NCBI RefSeq assembly: GCF_027941835.1
Contig: NZ_CP116005.1
Location: forward strand, 372,001-436,000
DNA: 64,000 bases
Direction of reading: 5' to 3'
From: Sphingosinicella microcystinivorans
GTDB lineage: Bacteria; Pseudomonadota; Alphaproteobacteria; Sphingomonadales; Sphingomonadaceae
Shown: positions 1 to 18,679 of the stretch, one piece after another
Numbering within the stretch: the stretch's first letter is position 1
Layout of the letters: each line of letters begins with the position of its first letter
Notes under the pieces: model-generated
Database searches by the model: none
What the model was told of the DNA's origin: nothing
The model's input: the letters and a program-made list of their open reading frames with translations, nothing else
Position numbers and translations under genes: made by a program

Positions 1-172
1 CAATGCCGTCGACCTCGCCGGGGCGCTTGGCGCGCGTCGTCGCCGAGACCGAAACCGCCATCTGCGGCTCCGCCGCCAGCAGCCGCCGCGCCATCGTGGT
101 CTTTCCCGCGCCCGAGGGGGAGGACAGCACGAAAAGGATGCCGCGCCGCTCGATTCTTCCGGCCTTCTCCAT
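1..172 (-). CDS. gmk: Guanylate kinase, N-terminal part (runs off window)
   Basis: Only the first 57 codons are present; the rest lies left of the window. The start at 172 gives [19 protein letters not shown], followed by the P-loop [10 protein letters not shown] and [17 protein letters not shown], which match the nucleotide-binding and GMP-binding start of guanylate kinase. The family makes GDP from GMP and ATP in the cytosol. The gene is divergent from the diguanylate cyclase gene that starts at 283, with about 110 bp between them for both promoters. The family call is secure from the P-loop context; nothing can be said about the missing C-terminus. Confidence 0.9.
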   Translation of the reverse strand, partial: MEKAGRIERRGILFVLSSPSGAGKTTMARRLLAAEPQMAVSVSATTRAKRPGEVDGI

Positions 173-282
173 GCGCGCCGGACATAAAGCAAGGTGAGCC
201 GTGGTCAAGATCGCTGCTGACGCCTTCGCGCAAAGAAAAACGTAATTAGCGAATCGTTATCAACCCGTGGATTAACCTCGCG

Positions 283-2037
283 ATGATGCGTGGTTTTTTC
301 GGCATACCCGCCGTGTTCGCCCGGCGCGGGCTCCTCCTGCTTGCGGGACTGTTTTTCTGCGCGCTGGCGCTGCCGTCGGCGGCGGCGGCGCGGATCGCGC
401 TCGACATCGGCGCCGGGGCGTGCGTTTTCGCCGATCACAAGGACCTCGGCCTTGCCGGGGCGATGGCGAGGGCCGCGCGCGGCGACTGCCCGGGCTCGTT
501 GTCGACGGGGGAGCTGCGCGACAGCTGGCTGGTGAAATCCGGCCTCGATCTCAGGCAGACCCCCGGCGAGCCCCTGTCCGTCCACCTCAAGCAGACGCTT
601 TTCGAAGAGGTCACGCTCTACGTCCGCTATGCGGACGGCCACGTGTGGGCGGCGCGCCACGACGACGCCTCCGCGGGCCGCCACACCGAGCTCGGCGGCA
701 TGTTCCGGCTGCGCATCCCGTGGCGGGCGGGCACGATCGAGACCATCGCGCTGCACGCGGAAAAGGTCGTCGACCCGCGCGGCGCCTTCGTCCGTCCCGC
801 GGTCGAGAACGCGCGGACGGAAGCCGTGGAGACCGAGCGCCAGTCGATGCTCTACGGGCTGTTCGGCGGGGTGATCCTCGCCACGCTGTTCTTCAACCTC
901 GTGCTGCTCGTCTGGCTGCGCTACGCCTTCCTCTTCTTCTACTGCGGCATGACCGCCGCGACCTTGCTGTACGGCATCGCCGCGTCCGGCATCCTGATAC
1001 GGGCGCTTCCGGCGGGAATCCCGCCGATGCTCGGCAACGTGGCCGCCGAAGCCATCCTGCCCGTGATGCTGTGGTTCGCGGTCGTCTTCACGATCACGCT
1101 GCTGGAGCGCGGCACCGTGCACCTGCGGCTGGCGATCACCGGCATCACGCTCGCGACGTTGCAGGTCGGCGCCGGCGTCGTCGCGCTCGTCACGCTGTTC
1201 CGCGCGCCGGAGCTGCTCCATGTCCCGCTCGCCGCGGTCAATATCCTCGGCGCGCTCACGATGGCGCTGATCTTCCCGATGGCGGTCATCGCGTGGCGCC
1301 GGGGCAGCCGCATCATCCTCATCTACACGGTGGCATGGGCGGTTCCGCTCGCCGGGGCCTTCGCCCGCATCCTCGTCGCGCTCGGCTTCATCGAGACGAG
1401 CGCCTTCATCGAGGACAGCTATTTCTACGCGATGTGCCTCGAATGCGTGCTGAGCATGATCGGCATCGCCTACCGCATCTCCAACATCCGCGCCGAGCGC
1501 GACGAGGCGCGCGCCCGCGAGATCGAGCTGACCTACCTTGCCGAAACCGACGCGCTGACCGGCCTCCTCAACCGCCGCGCCTTCATCGAGTACGGCATCC
1601 GGCGCAGCGGCAAGGGCAAGCTGAAGGCCCGGCTGCTGCTGATCGACATCGACCACTTCAAGACCGTCAACGACGGCTTCGGGCACGAGTTCGGCGACCG
1701 CGTGCTGCGCGAGGCGGGACGGCTGATCGAGAGCATCTCGCCCGCGAACGCCGTCGTCGGCCGCCTCGGCGGCGAGGAGTTCGCGCTCATCGTGCCCTAC
1801 GGCGAGCGCGACGACACGGCCGGCACGATCCTCCGCGCCTTCCGCGCGACGCCGATGACGGACGGCATCCGCATCACCGTCAGCATCGGCTCCGCGTCGG
1901 GCGTCATCGCCGACGACCGCAGCTGGCGGCATGTCTACCGGCGCGCCGACACGGCGCTCTACGAAGCCAAGAGGACCGGGCGCGACCGGCACGTCGCCGC
2001 CGCCGAGCCCGACCCTTCGGTGGCGACGGCGGCCTGA
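283..2037 (+). CDS. Membrane diguanylate cyclase (7TM-DISM sensor plus GGDEF)
   Basis: A 584-residue protein predicted to make c-di-GMP at the inner membrane. A signal-like segment (about residues 15-36) precedes a soluble extracytoplasmic domain (about 37-185) and a run of about seven hydrophobic helices (about 190-405), the layout of 7TMR-DISM sensors. A C-terminal GGDEF domain (about 425-570) carries an intact RLGGEEF signature at residues 496-500. The RxxD inhibitory site expected just before the signature is absent (PANAVVGRL), so product feedback is probably lost. The ligand of the sensor is unknown. The stop is one base before the ATG of the next c-di-GMP gene, so the two are probably co-transcribed. 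A second ATG follows the first immediately. Confidence 0.88.
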   Translation: MMRGFFGIPAVFARRGLLLLAGLFFCALALPSAAAARIALDIGAGACVFADHKDLGLAGAMARAARGDCPGSLSTGELRDSWLVKSGLDLRQTPGEPLSVHLKQTLFEEVTLYVRYADGHVWAARHDDASAGRHTELGGMFRLRIPWRAGTIETIALHAEKVVDPRGAFVRPAVENARTEAVETERQSMLYGLFGGVILATLFFNLVLLVWLRYAFLFFYCGMTAATLLYGIAASGILIRALPAGIPPMLGNVAAEAILPVMLWFAVVFTITLLERGTVHLRLAITGITLATLQVGAGVVALVTLFRAPELLHVPLAAVNILGALTMALIFPMAVIAWRRGSRIILIYTVAWAVPLAGAFARILVALGFIETSAFIEDSYFYAMCLECVLSMIGIAYRISNIRAERDEARAREIELTYLAETDALTGLLNRRAFIEYGIRRSGKGKLKARLLLIDIDHFKTVNDGFGHEFGDRVLREAGRLIESISPANAVVGRLGGEEFALIVPYGERDDTAGTILRAFRATPMTDGIRITVSIGSASGVIADDRSWRHVYRRADTALYEAKRTGRDRHVAAAEPDPSVATAA

Positions 2038-2038
2038 C

Positions 2039-4650
2039 ATGCCGGGCCGCTCCACCAAACCGATCCGCGCGGCCGTCGGCACCGATCCCGCCGCCAATCT
2101 CCGCGAGCCCCGGAACTGGCTGGCGGGCGTCGCGCTTCCCCGCCTCGCCTCGCGCAGCGAGATCGCCAACACGCATCGGCAGCTCCTCGATCTGCGCCCG
2201 ACCGTTCCGCTGTTCGCGGCGGTCGGCGCGCTGATCTGGTCGGGCGTCACGCTGTGGCACGTGCCGCTCACCGCCTCGATCCAGGGCGCGTGGCTCGCGG
2301 CGGGCGCCGTGCTGACGTCGCTGTTCGCGGTTTTCGGGCTGCGCGAGGCCCAGCCGAAAGCCGGAGAGGTCGTCGACGCGGCGCGCGGTCTCGTCACGCT
2401 CAGCGCCGCGGCGGGCCTGCTCTGGAGCACGCTCCCGGTCATCAGCGACGTGCCGTTCGGGCTCGTCCTCTCCATCTCGATGCTCGTGCTCGGCATCGTC
2501 GCCTTGTCGCCGATGCCGCTCGCCGCGATGGCCTACATGGTGGCGTTTGCGGTCACGCTCGTCACCCGGCTCGACGGCTTCGCCTCGTCGGCCGCGGCCG
2601 TCATCGTGCTGTCGGGCGCGCTCACGCTCTACCTTGCCGGGCGCCGCGCGCTCATCGAGCGCGTCGAGGCGTCGATGCGCGATCTCGGCGAGCAGCGCGT
2701 GCGCCGCCTCTGCGCGACGTTCGAGACGTGCGGCAGCGGCTGGTTCTGGGAAACCGACGCCCGCGGCCGGATCACCTACATCTCGCCCTCGTTCGGCGCG
2801 GCGCACGGAACCACGAACGACCGGATCATCGGGCGCCCGCTCGGCGATCTCATCTCGCTCGAGGTGGAGGACCCCGACGAGGCCGCCACGTCGCTGCGCA
2901 CGCTGGAGTTCCACCTGCACGGCAAGCTGCCGTTCCACGACGTGGTGATCCCCGTGCTGTTCCCGCTCGGCATCCAGTGGTGGTCGCTCGCCGGGACGCC
3001 GATCTACAGCCAGCACGGCCACTTCGAAGGCTTCACGGGGATCGGCGGCGATCTCACCGACGTGCGCCGCTCCGAGGATCGCGCCACCCGCCTTGCGCGC
3101 TTCGATCCGCTCACCGGCCTTGCGAACCGCATCACCATCCGCGAGACGCTGGAAACCGCGCTTCTCAGCCACGGCGGCGTCGTGCCGCAGCGCTGCGCGC
3201 TGCTGCTGCTCGATCTCGACCGCTTCAAGTCGGTGAACGACACGCTCGGCCACCCGGTGGGCGACAAGCTGCTCGAACAGGTCGCCGACCGGCTCGGCAC
3301 GCTCGTCGGTGCGGACGGCCGTGCCGGGCGGCTCGGCGGCGACGAGTTCGCCATCGTCGTGCGCGACGCCGAGACGCTGGGCGGGCTCTCCGCCTTCGCC
3401 CAGCGCATCATCGACTATCTCTCCGCGCCCTACATGGTCGAAGGGCACCGCATCGTCATCGGCGCCAGCGTCGGCATCGCCATCGGGCCGGACAACGGCC
3501 ACAGCGTCGACGCGCTGATGCGCAACGCCGACCTCGCGCTCTACGCGGCAAAGTCGGACGGGCGCGGCAAGCACCGCTTCTACGAGGGCGGGATGCACCG
3601 CAACGCCGAGGCGCGGCGGCAGATCGAGAACGACCTGCGCAGCGCGCTCACCGGAAACGGGCTTTCCCTGAGCTTCCAGCCGATCGTCGAGACCGCGAGC
3701 GAAACCCTTGTCGGCTTCGAGGCGCTGGTGCGCTGGCACCATCCGCGCCACGGCGAAATCCCGCCGTCGAGCTTCATCCCCATCGCCGAGGAGACCGGCC
3801 TCATCGACGGCATCGGCGAATGGGTGCTGCGCAGCGCCTGCATGGTGGCGGCGAAATGGCCGGAGCACATCGGCATCGCCGTCAACCTCTCGCCGATCCA
3901 GGTGACGAACCCGGAACTGCCCGCGCTGGTGATGAACGCGCTGGCGCAGGCCGGCCTTGCGCCCGGGCGGCTGGAGCTGGAGATCACCGAAAGCGTCTTC
4001 CTCGAGGAGAACCCGGCGACGCGCGCCACGCTCCAGCGCCTCGGCGCGATCGGCGTGCGGCTGACGCTCGACGATTTCGGCACCGGCTATTCGGGCTTCT
4101 CCTATCTGACGAAGGCGCCCTTCAAGAAGATCAAGATCGACCGCTCGTTCGTCTCCGGCGCGGCCGAGCGCGGCGGGCAGAAGGCCGCGATCGTGAAGGC
4201 CATCGTGGCGCTCGCCGACAGTCTCGGCATGATCACCACGGCCGAAGGCGTCGAGACGCACGACGATCTCGACATCATCCGCCGCATCGGCTGCACGCAG
4301 GTGCAGGGCTATATCTTCGGCAAGGCCGTGCCGTGGGCCGAGGCGGGCATCCTTGCGCGCTCGGAAGCGCCGATCGCGCCGAACGGCGTGAAATCGAACC
4401 GGCCCCGCCGCATCGCCATGCTGCGCCGCGCCACGATCCTGCACAACGGCCGCAGGCGGAGCGCTCGGCTGCGCAACACCTCGGAAACCGGCGCCATGTT
4501 CGAGGCGCGCTGGCTGCCGAAGCCCGACGACCGGGTGACGACCTTCGTGGAAGGCCAGCAGCCGCGTTCCGGCATCGTCAGGTGGGTGGAGGAGGACCGC
4601 TTCGGCATCCACTACGATGAGCAGGTCGCCGAAAACGCGGAACGCGCCGC

Positions 4651-4654
<4 letters not shown>
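2039..4654 (+). CDS. PAS-GGDEF-EAL-PilZ c-di-GMP protein
   Basis: An 871-residue multidomain protein. Hydrophobic N-terminal helices (about 50-200) are followed by a PAS domain (about 225-345), a GGDEF domain (RLGGDEF, residues 433-437, no RxxD site), an EAL domain starting at E561, and a C-terminal PilZ-like domain (about 789-865). The phosphodiesterase motifs are all visible: [39 protein letters not shown] and QGYIFG, so c-di-GMP hydrolysis is likely. The start at 2039 was preferred over an ATG at 1931 inside the upstream gene, because it sits one base after that gene's stop and the intervening residues look like an out-of-frame read. Its TAG shares a CTAG with the stop of convergent fumC. 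Confidence 0.88.
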
Positions 4655-6041
<1,387 letters not shown>

Positions 6042-6045
<4 letters not shown>

Positions 6046-6518
6046 TTCTTCCGGAAGGCGTCGAGCGTCACCACGTTCGACCCGTCGCCGCTCTCGGACG
6101 GCGGCGTCGGCTCGGGTTCAGGCTCGGGCGCGGAAGGCGTGACGCCCTCGGGCGCCGGGAACTGCAGCGCGAACTCCACGGAAGGGTCGTGGAAGCCGGT
6201 GATCGCCGTGTAGGGAATCGAAAGCTTGGTGGGCACCTGGTTGAACGAGAGGCCGATCTCGAAGTGCTCGCGGCCGATGTTCAGGTCCCAGTAGCGGTGC
6301 TGGATGACGATCGTCATCTCGTCGGGATAGCGCTGGCGCAGGTGCGCGGGCATCTCGACCCCCGGCGCGCCGGTCTTGAAGGCGATGTAGAAATGGTGGT
6401 TGCCGGGCAGGCCGCCCTCGGTCTCCACCCGCTTCAGAACGCCGTACACGACGCCGCGCAGCGCATCCTGCACGATCTCGTCATACGGGATCAGGCTTTC
6501 CGGTGTCTCGGCGTTCAT
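6042..6518 (-). CDS. sspB: SspB-family ClpXP adaptor
   Basis: About 158 residues. The core ([19 protein letters not shown], then [19 protein letters not shown] and FEIGLSFN) matches the SspB/DUF2465 fold that binds ssrA-tagged proteins. A flexible acidic, proline-rich linker ([12 protein letters not shown]) leads to a short C-terminal tail ([11 protein letters not shown]) of the type that docks on ClpX. Start 6518 (MNAETPES) was preferred to an ATG eight codons upstream: a GAAGAGGG ribosome site precedes it, and related proteins begin just before PESLIPYDE. The gene lies immediately downstream of ssrA on the same strand and overlaps fumC. Confidence 0.93.
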
Positions 6519-6596
6519 GCGGCCCTCTTCATCCAAGGGCACTTGGTGGCGTGGAGCCGACGCGCGGTCAAGCCTGTCTCTGGATGAACCGTGAAA

Positions 6597-6925
6597 GTGG
6601 GGGGCTTCTGTTGCCCGGCGCCCCCCGTGCCGCTGGTGTCCGCTTCTGTTGCCCGGTGCGGCCCGAACCGCGCTAAGCTTTGTAACCTATTCCCCGAAGG
6701 GCTTCAGTTACGCGGCAAGAGCGAATGCCTCGTTGTCGTTGGCATTTGTCATTTTGAACGGTTTTACGGCGCATTCAGGCCGGGCGAAGAAAACCGTCTT
6801 TCAGCACACGTCGATCCTAGTTCGGCCCCATGTCCGGACGGAACGCTGTACGCCCGCCCGGTGAAACTGGTGGAGCCGCCGGGTACCGCCCCCGGGTCCG
6901 CTGTACCTATTTCACGGCATCATTT
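6597..6925 (-). ncRNA. ssrA: Transfer-messenger RNA, permuted two-piece type
   Basis: Read on the minus strand, the acceptor piece comes first and ends CGGCTCCACCA at 6868. A spacer of about 38 nt follows, then the coding piece starts GGGGCCGAACTAGGATCGAC at 6829. GGGGCCG (6829-6823) pairs with CGGCTCC (6878-6872) as a seven-pair acceptor stem with one G-U. The T-stem CCGGG/CCCGG closes a seven-base loop. The tag frame at 6743-6708 reads ANDNEAFALAA then TAA. GCTG and ACGG in the coding piece can pair with CAGC and CCGT in the acceptor piece. Two hairpin or pseudoknot units near the 3' end share 15 identical bases. The 5' end and mature ends are approximate. Its role is ribosome rescue and degradation tagging. 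Confidence 0.93.
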
Positions 6926-6957
6926 ATCGCCATAGCCGCCCGAAGGCGGCAACACCC

Positions 6958-6986
6958 ATATAGGGCTTACCCGCGCGCTTTTGAAG
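6958..6986 (-). promoter_or_regulatory. ssrA: Possible ssrA promoter
   Basis: On the minus strand, CTTCAA (6986-6981) and CTATAT (6963-6958) are 17 bases apart, just upstream of the tmRNA acceptor piece and overlapping the end of the glycosyltransferase gene. A GCCGCC-TTCG-GGCGGC hairpin follows at 6950-6935. The hairpin has no T-run, so it is not a clear terminator and could be part of the precursor. The spacing is good but the hexamers match only partly. Confidence 0.3.
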
Positions 6987-8124
6987 AGTGCCGTGACACG
7001 AGGGTGCGATAGCGTTGCAGTAGGGCGCCGTTGATCGCGTCCCAGTCGAAGCGCTTGCTGATCTCGCGGCCCGCCGTTCCGGCCGCCGCGCGCGCTTCGG
7101 GATCGGCGATGTAGGCGGCAAGCGCATCCGCCGATTCCTGTATGTCGTCGGGCGTCGTCAGCCGCCCGTTGAGGCCGGGCGTGACGAGGCTGAGGCTTCC
7201 CGTCGCGCGCGCCGCGACCACGGGCAGGCCGCTCGCCATCGCCTCCAGCGTGACGTTTCCGAACGTCTCGGTGGACGACGGGTTGAACATCACGTCGGCC
7301 GAGGCATAGGCGCGGGCGAGCGCCTCGCCCGACTGGAAGCCGAGGAAGATGCCCTGCGGCGCCTGCGCCTCGATCCACGGCCGCGCCGGGCCGTCTCCGA
7401 CGAACAGCGCCTTGTAGGGCACGCCGCGCGCATCCAGTTCCGAGAGCGTCGCCGCGAACGTATCGAGGCCTTTCTCCAGCACGAGACGCCCCACGAACAG
7501 GATCACCGCCTCCTCATCGGCGATGCCGAGTCCGCGGCGCCACGCCATGTCGCGCCGGTCCGGGCGATAGAGGTCGCCGTCGATGCCGCGGCTCCAGATG
7601 TGCACGTTGCGGCTCATGCGCTGGTCGGTGAGCACCGCCGCCATGCTTTCCGAAGGCGCATAGATTTCCACGCAGCGCCGGTAGAGGCGGCGCAGCACCG
7701 CCTCGATCACCGTCTGCATCCAGTGCATCCGGTAATAGCGGAAATAGGTTTCGAAGCGCGTGTGGACCGACGCCACCGCCGGCCTCCCCCGCGCCCGTGC
7801 CCACGCGACGGCGCGGTGGCCGATGATGTCGGGCGAGGCGATGTGGACGATGTGCGGGTCGAAGGCCTTGAGATCGGCCTTCACGCCGCCGATCCCGAGG
7901 CCGAGCCGATATTCGCCGCGCCCCGGAATCGGCACGGACGGAATCGAGACCAGATCGCCGGTCGGCTCGAACGCCGGATTTTCGATGGTCGGCGAATAGA
8001 TGCGAACCGCGACGCCCTGCCGCAGCAGATAGCCGACAAGCCGGTTCAGCGCCTGATTGGCGCCGTCCTTCACATAATTGTAGTTGCCCGAGAACAGGGC
8101 GACCCTGAGATCGCTGCTAGGCAA
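6967..8124 (-). CDS. GT4-family glycosyltransferase
   Basis: A 385-residue retaining GT-B glycosyltransferase resembling bacterial alpha-mannosyltransferases that act on lipid or cell-envelope acceptors. The N-terminal half has the SGNYNYVKDGANQAL motif and HIASPDIIGHRA. The C-terminal half has the nucleotide-sugar site with VGRLVLEKGLD, FVGDGPARPWIE and the EX7E motif (ETFGNVTLE) typical of GT4. No membrane segment is evident, so it is cytosolic or peripheral. It stands alone upstream of ssrA; the donor and acceptor cannot be told from sequence. Confidence 0.85.
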   Translation of the reverse strand: MPSSDLRVALFSGNYNYVKDGANQALNRLVGYLLRQGVAVRIYSPTIENPAFEPTGDLVSIPSVPIPGRGEYRLGLGIGGVKADLKAFDPHIVHIASPDIIGHRAVAWARARGRPAVASVHTRFETYFRYYRMHWMQTVIEAVLRRLYRRCVEIYAPSESMAAVLTDQRMSRNVHIWSRGIDGDLYRPDRRDMAWRRGLGIADEEAVILFVGRLVLEKGLDTFAATLSELDARGVPYKALFVGDGPARPWIEAQAPQGIFLGFQSGEALARAYASADVMFNPSSTETFGNVTLEAMASGLPVVAARATGSLSLVTPGLNGRLTTPDDIQESADALAAYIADPEARAAAGTAGREISKRFDWDAINGALLQRYRTLVSRHSSKARG

Positions 8125-8331
8125 TATGCGGCTCCGCGTCGTGAAAGCGCCGGACGTTAGTCGATCTGCGGAGCAAATTCCAACAGGGGTACATGGACTT
8201 CGGCAGGCTCCGGCGGCATTGGCTCCCGCCTTTCGGGCCTCGCCGACCGCGATGCAACCCCGAAACTCACATCGGAACCCGGTCGACGCAGGAACCCCGG
8301 CCGGTGAGGGACGCGCGCAACAGCGCGGCGT

Positions 8332-8475
8332 TCAGCCCTGCCGTTCGCCTTCGTCCTTGTCCGTGGTATCGTCGCCGAAATCCATCCGGCCCAGCGAGCG
8401 ATGGCCCGGCGCCGGCGGTGCCAGCAGCGCGGCAAAGAGCAATGCACCGACCACGCCTGCGACCCACCAGAGCAT
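8332..8475 (-). CDS. Small membrane protein, 47 residues
   Basis: A short frame in the gap between the rpoC terminator and the glycosyltransferase gene. It begins MLWWVAGVVGALLFAALLA, one hydrophobic helix, followed by a charged tail (MDFGDDTTDKDEGERQG). It is supported by a near-perfect ribosome site (AGGAGGT) seven bases before the ATG at 8475. No known family is recognised. The topology suggests an inner-membrane microprotein with a cytoplasmic or periplasmic acidic tail. The 207 bases between its stop and the glycosyltransferase start show no further gene. Confidence 0.6.
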   Translation of the reverse strand: MLWWVAGVVGALLFAALLAPPAPGHRSLGRMDFGDDTTDKDEGERQG

Positions 8476-8625
8476 CGCTCCGACCTCCTGTCCCCCTGTC
8501 CCGCGATGGGACAAGCATGGATCGTGCCATCCTGTCCGCGTGCCGGAAATCCAACGGTTTTTCCGTCTCGCCGAACCGCTTGCCGGCATCGTTGTAAAGA
8601 ACGCCGACGCACTGCCCTGAAACGA

Positions 8626-8656
8626 AAAAGGCCCCGCCGGTTTCCCGGCGAGGCCC
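8626..8656 (-). terminator. rpoC terminator
   Basis: On the minus strand a hairpin with an 11-base stem (one mismatch) and a GAAA loop is followed by TTTTT, 19 bases after the rpoC stop. It ends the rpoBC unit. Confidence 0.85.
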
Positions 8657-8675
8657 CTTTCGTCATTAGGCGATG

Positions 8676-12854
<4,179 letters not shown>

Positions 12855-12904
12855 TCAGCCCCCGCGCTTTCGCTGCGAGGGAGGGGCCCAAGCCTTGCTT
12901 GGGA

Positions 12905-12943
12905 GGAAGAGGGGCACGGGCCGCCGAAAATGGCCCCTCTTCC
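12905..12943 (-). promoter_or_regulatory. Hairpin in the rpoB-rpoC spacer
   Basis: An 11-base perfect inverted repeat (GGAAGAGGGGC and its complement) encloses 17 bases, starting ten bases after the rpoB stop. A smaller CCAAGC-AAG-GCTTGG stem lies between it and rpoC. There is no T-run on the minus strand, so full termination is unlikely; RNA processing or transcript stability is more plausible. Confidence 0.5.
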
Positions 12944-12952
12944 CGTGTTGCT

Positions 12953-17098
<4,146 letters not shown>

Positions 17099-17382
17099 GT
17101 TGTTTGTCGCCCTTGCTCTTCAAATATCGTCAGGCGCTGACGCGAAAAAAGCCGCAGGCTCTCCCGCATCCGGGAGAACCGCAGCTTTCCGCATCAAGCC
17201 GCAGCCGATCCATTCGTGCGATGCGCTGCGCGAAGGCGCATCATTTCCCGAAAGGCTGTGGAAGGAAGCGGGATATAGGAGCCGTGAGCCGCGCTGTCAA
17301 ACCCCCGCGCGCAATCCCTTTCCGTCAGCGCGCGGGTCCCCTAACAGGGACGCCACGGAAAACGGGGGGAGGATGCGGCCGC

Positions 17383-18675
17383 ATGACCGGAAAGACGGCA
17401 GCAGACAGTCGTAAACGCCTGAAATCCATCATCGGCGGCGCCACCGGCAACCTCGTCGAATGGTACGACTGGTACGTCTACGCCGCCTTCGCCCTTTATT
17501 TCGCGCCGCACTTCTTCCCCGAAGGCGACCGCACCGCGCAGCTCATGAACAGCGCTGCCGTGTTCGCCGTCGGCTTCCTGATGCGCCCGATCGGCGCGTG
17601 GATCATGGGCATCTATGCCGACCGGCACGGGCGCAAGGCCGGCCTCACCCTCTCCGTCACGCTGATGTGCGCAGGCTCGCTGCTCATCGCCCTCACCCCC
17701 GACTACCAGGCGATCGGCGTGTTCGCGCCCGCCCTTCTCGTCCTCGCCCGCATGATGCAGGGGCTTTCGGTCGGCGGCGAGTACGGCGCGAGCGCCACCT
17801 ATCTTTCCGAGATGGCGGGCCGCGACCGGCGCGGTTTCTTCTCCAGCTTCCAGTACGTGACGCTGATCTCCGGGCAACTGCTGGCCATCTGCGTGCTGCT
17901 GGTGCTCCAGAACGTGATGCCGGAGGCCGCGCTCGACGCATGGGGCTGGCGCATCCCCTTCGCGATCGGCGGCGTGCTGGCGATCGTGGTGTTCTACATC
18001 CGCCGCGGCCTCGCCGAGACCGAGAGCTTCACGAACGCCAAGAAGGAAGGCATCGCCGTTTCGGGCCTCGCCGAGCTGTTCCTGCGCCACCCGCGCGAGG
18101 CGGCGGTGGTGATGCTGCTCACGGCGGGCGGCACGCTCGCCTTCTACGCCTACTCGATCTACATGCAGAAGTTCCTCGTCAACACCTCGGGCTTCAGCCG
18201 CGAGGTCGCCTCGCAGATCAACGCGGGGACGCTGTTCGTCTTCATGCTCCTGCAACCGCTGGCGGGCGGGCTGTCGGACCGGATCGGCCGCAAGCCGCTG
18301 ATGGTCGGTTTCGGCATCGCGGGCGTGCTGCTCACGTATCCGATCTTCTCGACGCTCGAGACGACGCGCGACCCGTTCGTGGCCTTCGCGCTCGTGCTCG
18401 GCGCGCTTGTCATCGTCACCGGCTACACCTCGATCAACGCCGTGGTGAAGGCGGAGCTGTTCCCGGCGCACGTCCGCGCGCTCGGCGTCGCCCTGCCCTA
18501 CGCGCTCGCCAACACGATCTTCGGCGGCACCGCCGAATACGTGGCGCTATGGTTCAAGGCGCGGGGCATGGAGCAGGGCTTCTACTGGTACGTCACCGTG
18601 ATGATCGGCATCTCGCTCGTCGTCTACCTCAGGATGCGCGACACGCGCACGCACAGCCGCATCCTCGAGGACTGA
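17383..18675 (+). CDS. MFS transporter, MHS (metabolite:H+ symporter) type
   Basis: A 430-residue twelve-helix permease. GNLVEWYDWYVYAAFALYF near the N-terminus, the GIYADRHGRKAGL loop and GLSVGGEYGASATYL mark the metabolite:H+ symporter branch (alpha-ketoglutarate and related acid permeases). The substrate is uncertain. Start 17383 was chosen because the family motif begins about 24 residues later, and a GGGGGGAGG stretch lies ten bases upstream. The gene is divergent from rpoB and its stop is four bases from that of the convergent AI-2E-type permease. Confidence 0.85.
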   Translation: MTGKTAADSRKRLKSIIGGATGNLVEWYDWYVYAAFALYFAPHFFPEGDRTAQLMNSAAVFAVGFLMRPIGAWIMGIYADRHGRKAGLTLSVTLMCAGSLLIALTPDYQAIGVFAPALLVLARMMQGLSVGGEYGASATYLSEMAGRDRRGFFSSFQYVTLISGQLLAICVLLVLQNVMPEAALDAWGWRIPFAIGGVLAIVVFYIRRGLAETESFTNAKKEGIAVSGLAELFLRHPREAAVVMLLTAGGTLAFYAYSIYMQKFLVNTSGFSREVASQINAGTLFVFMLLQPLAGGLSDRIGRKPLMVGFGIAGVLLTYPIFSTLETTRDPFVAFALVLGALVIVTGYTSINAVVKAELFPAHVRALGVALPYALANTIFGGTAEYVALWFKARGMEQGFYWYVTVMIGISLVVYLRMRDTRTHSRILED

Positions 18676-18679
18676 CGGG

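Noticed and set aside
6935-6950. GCCGCC-TTCG-GGCGGC hairpin as a terminator of the glycosyltransferase gene
   Set aside because: No T-run follows on the minus strand; it may belong to the tmRNA precursor instead.
6591-7012. Short plus-strand frames of 60-114 codons in the gap after sspB
   Set aside because: They are antisense to the tmRNA gene; the tag frame, acceptor stem and CCA account for the sequence.
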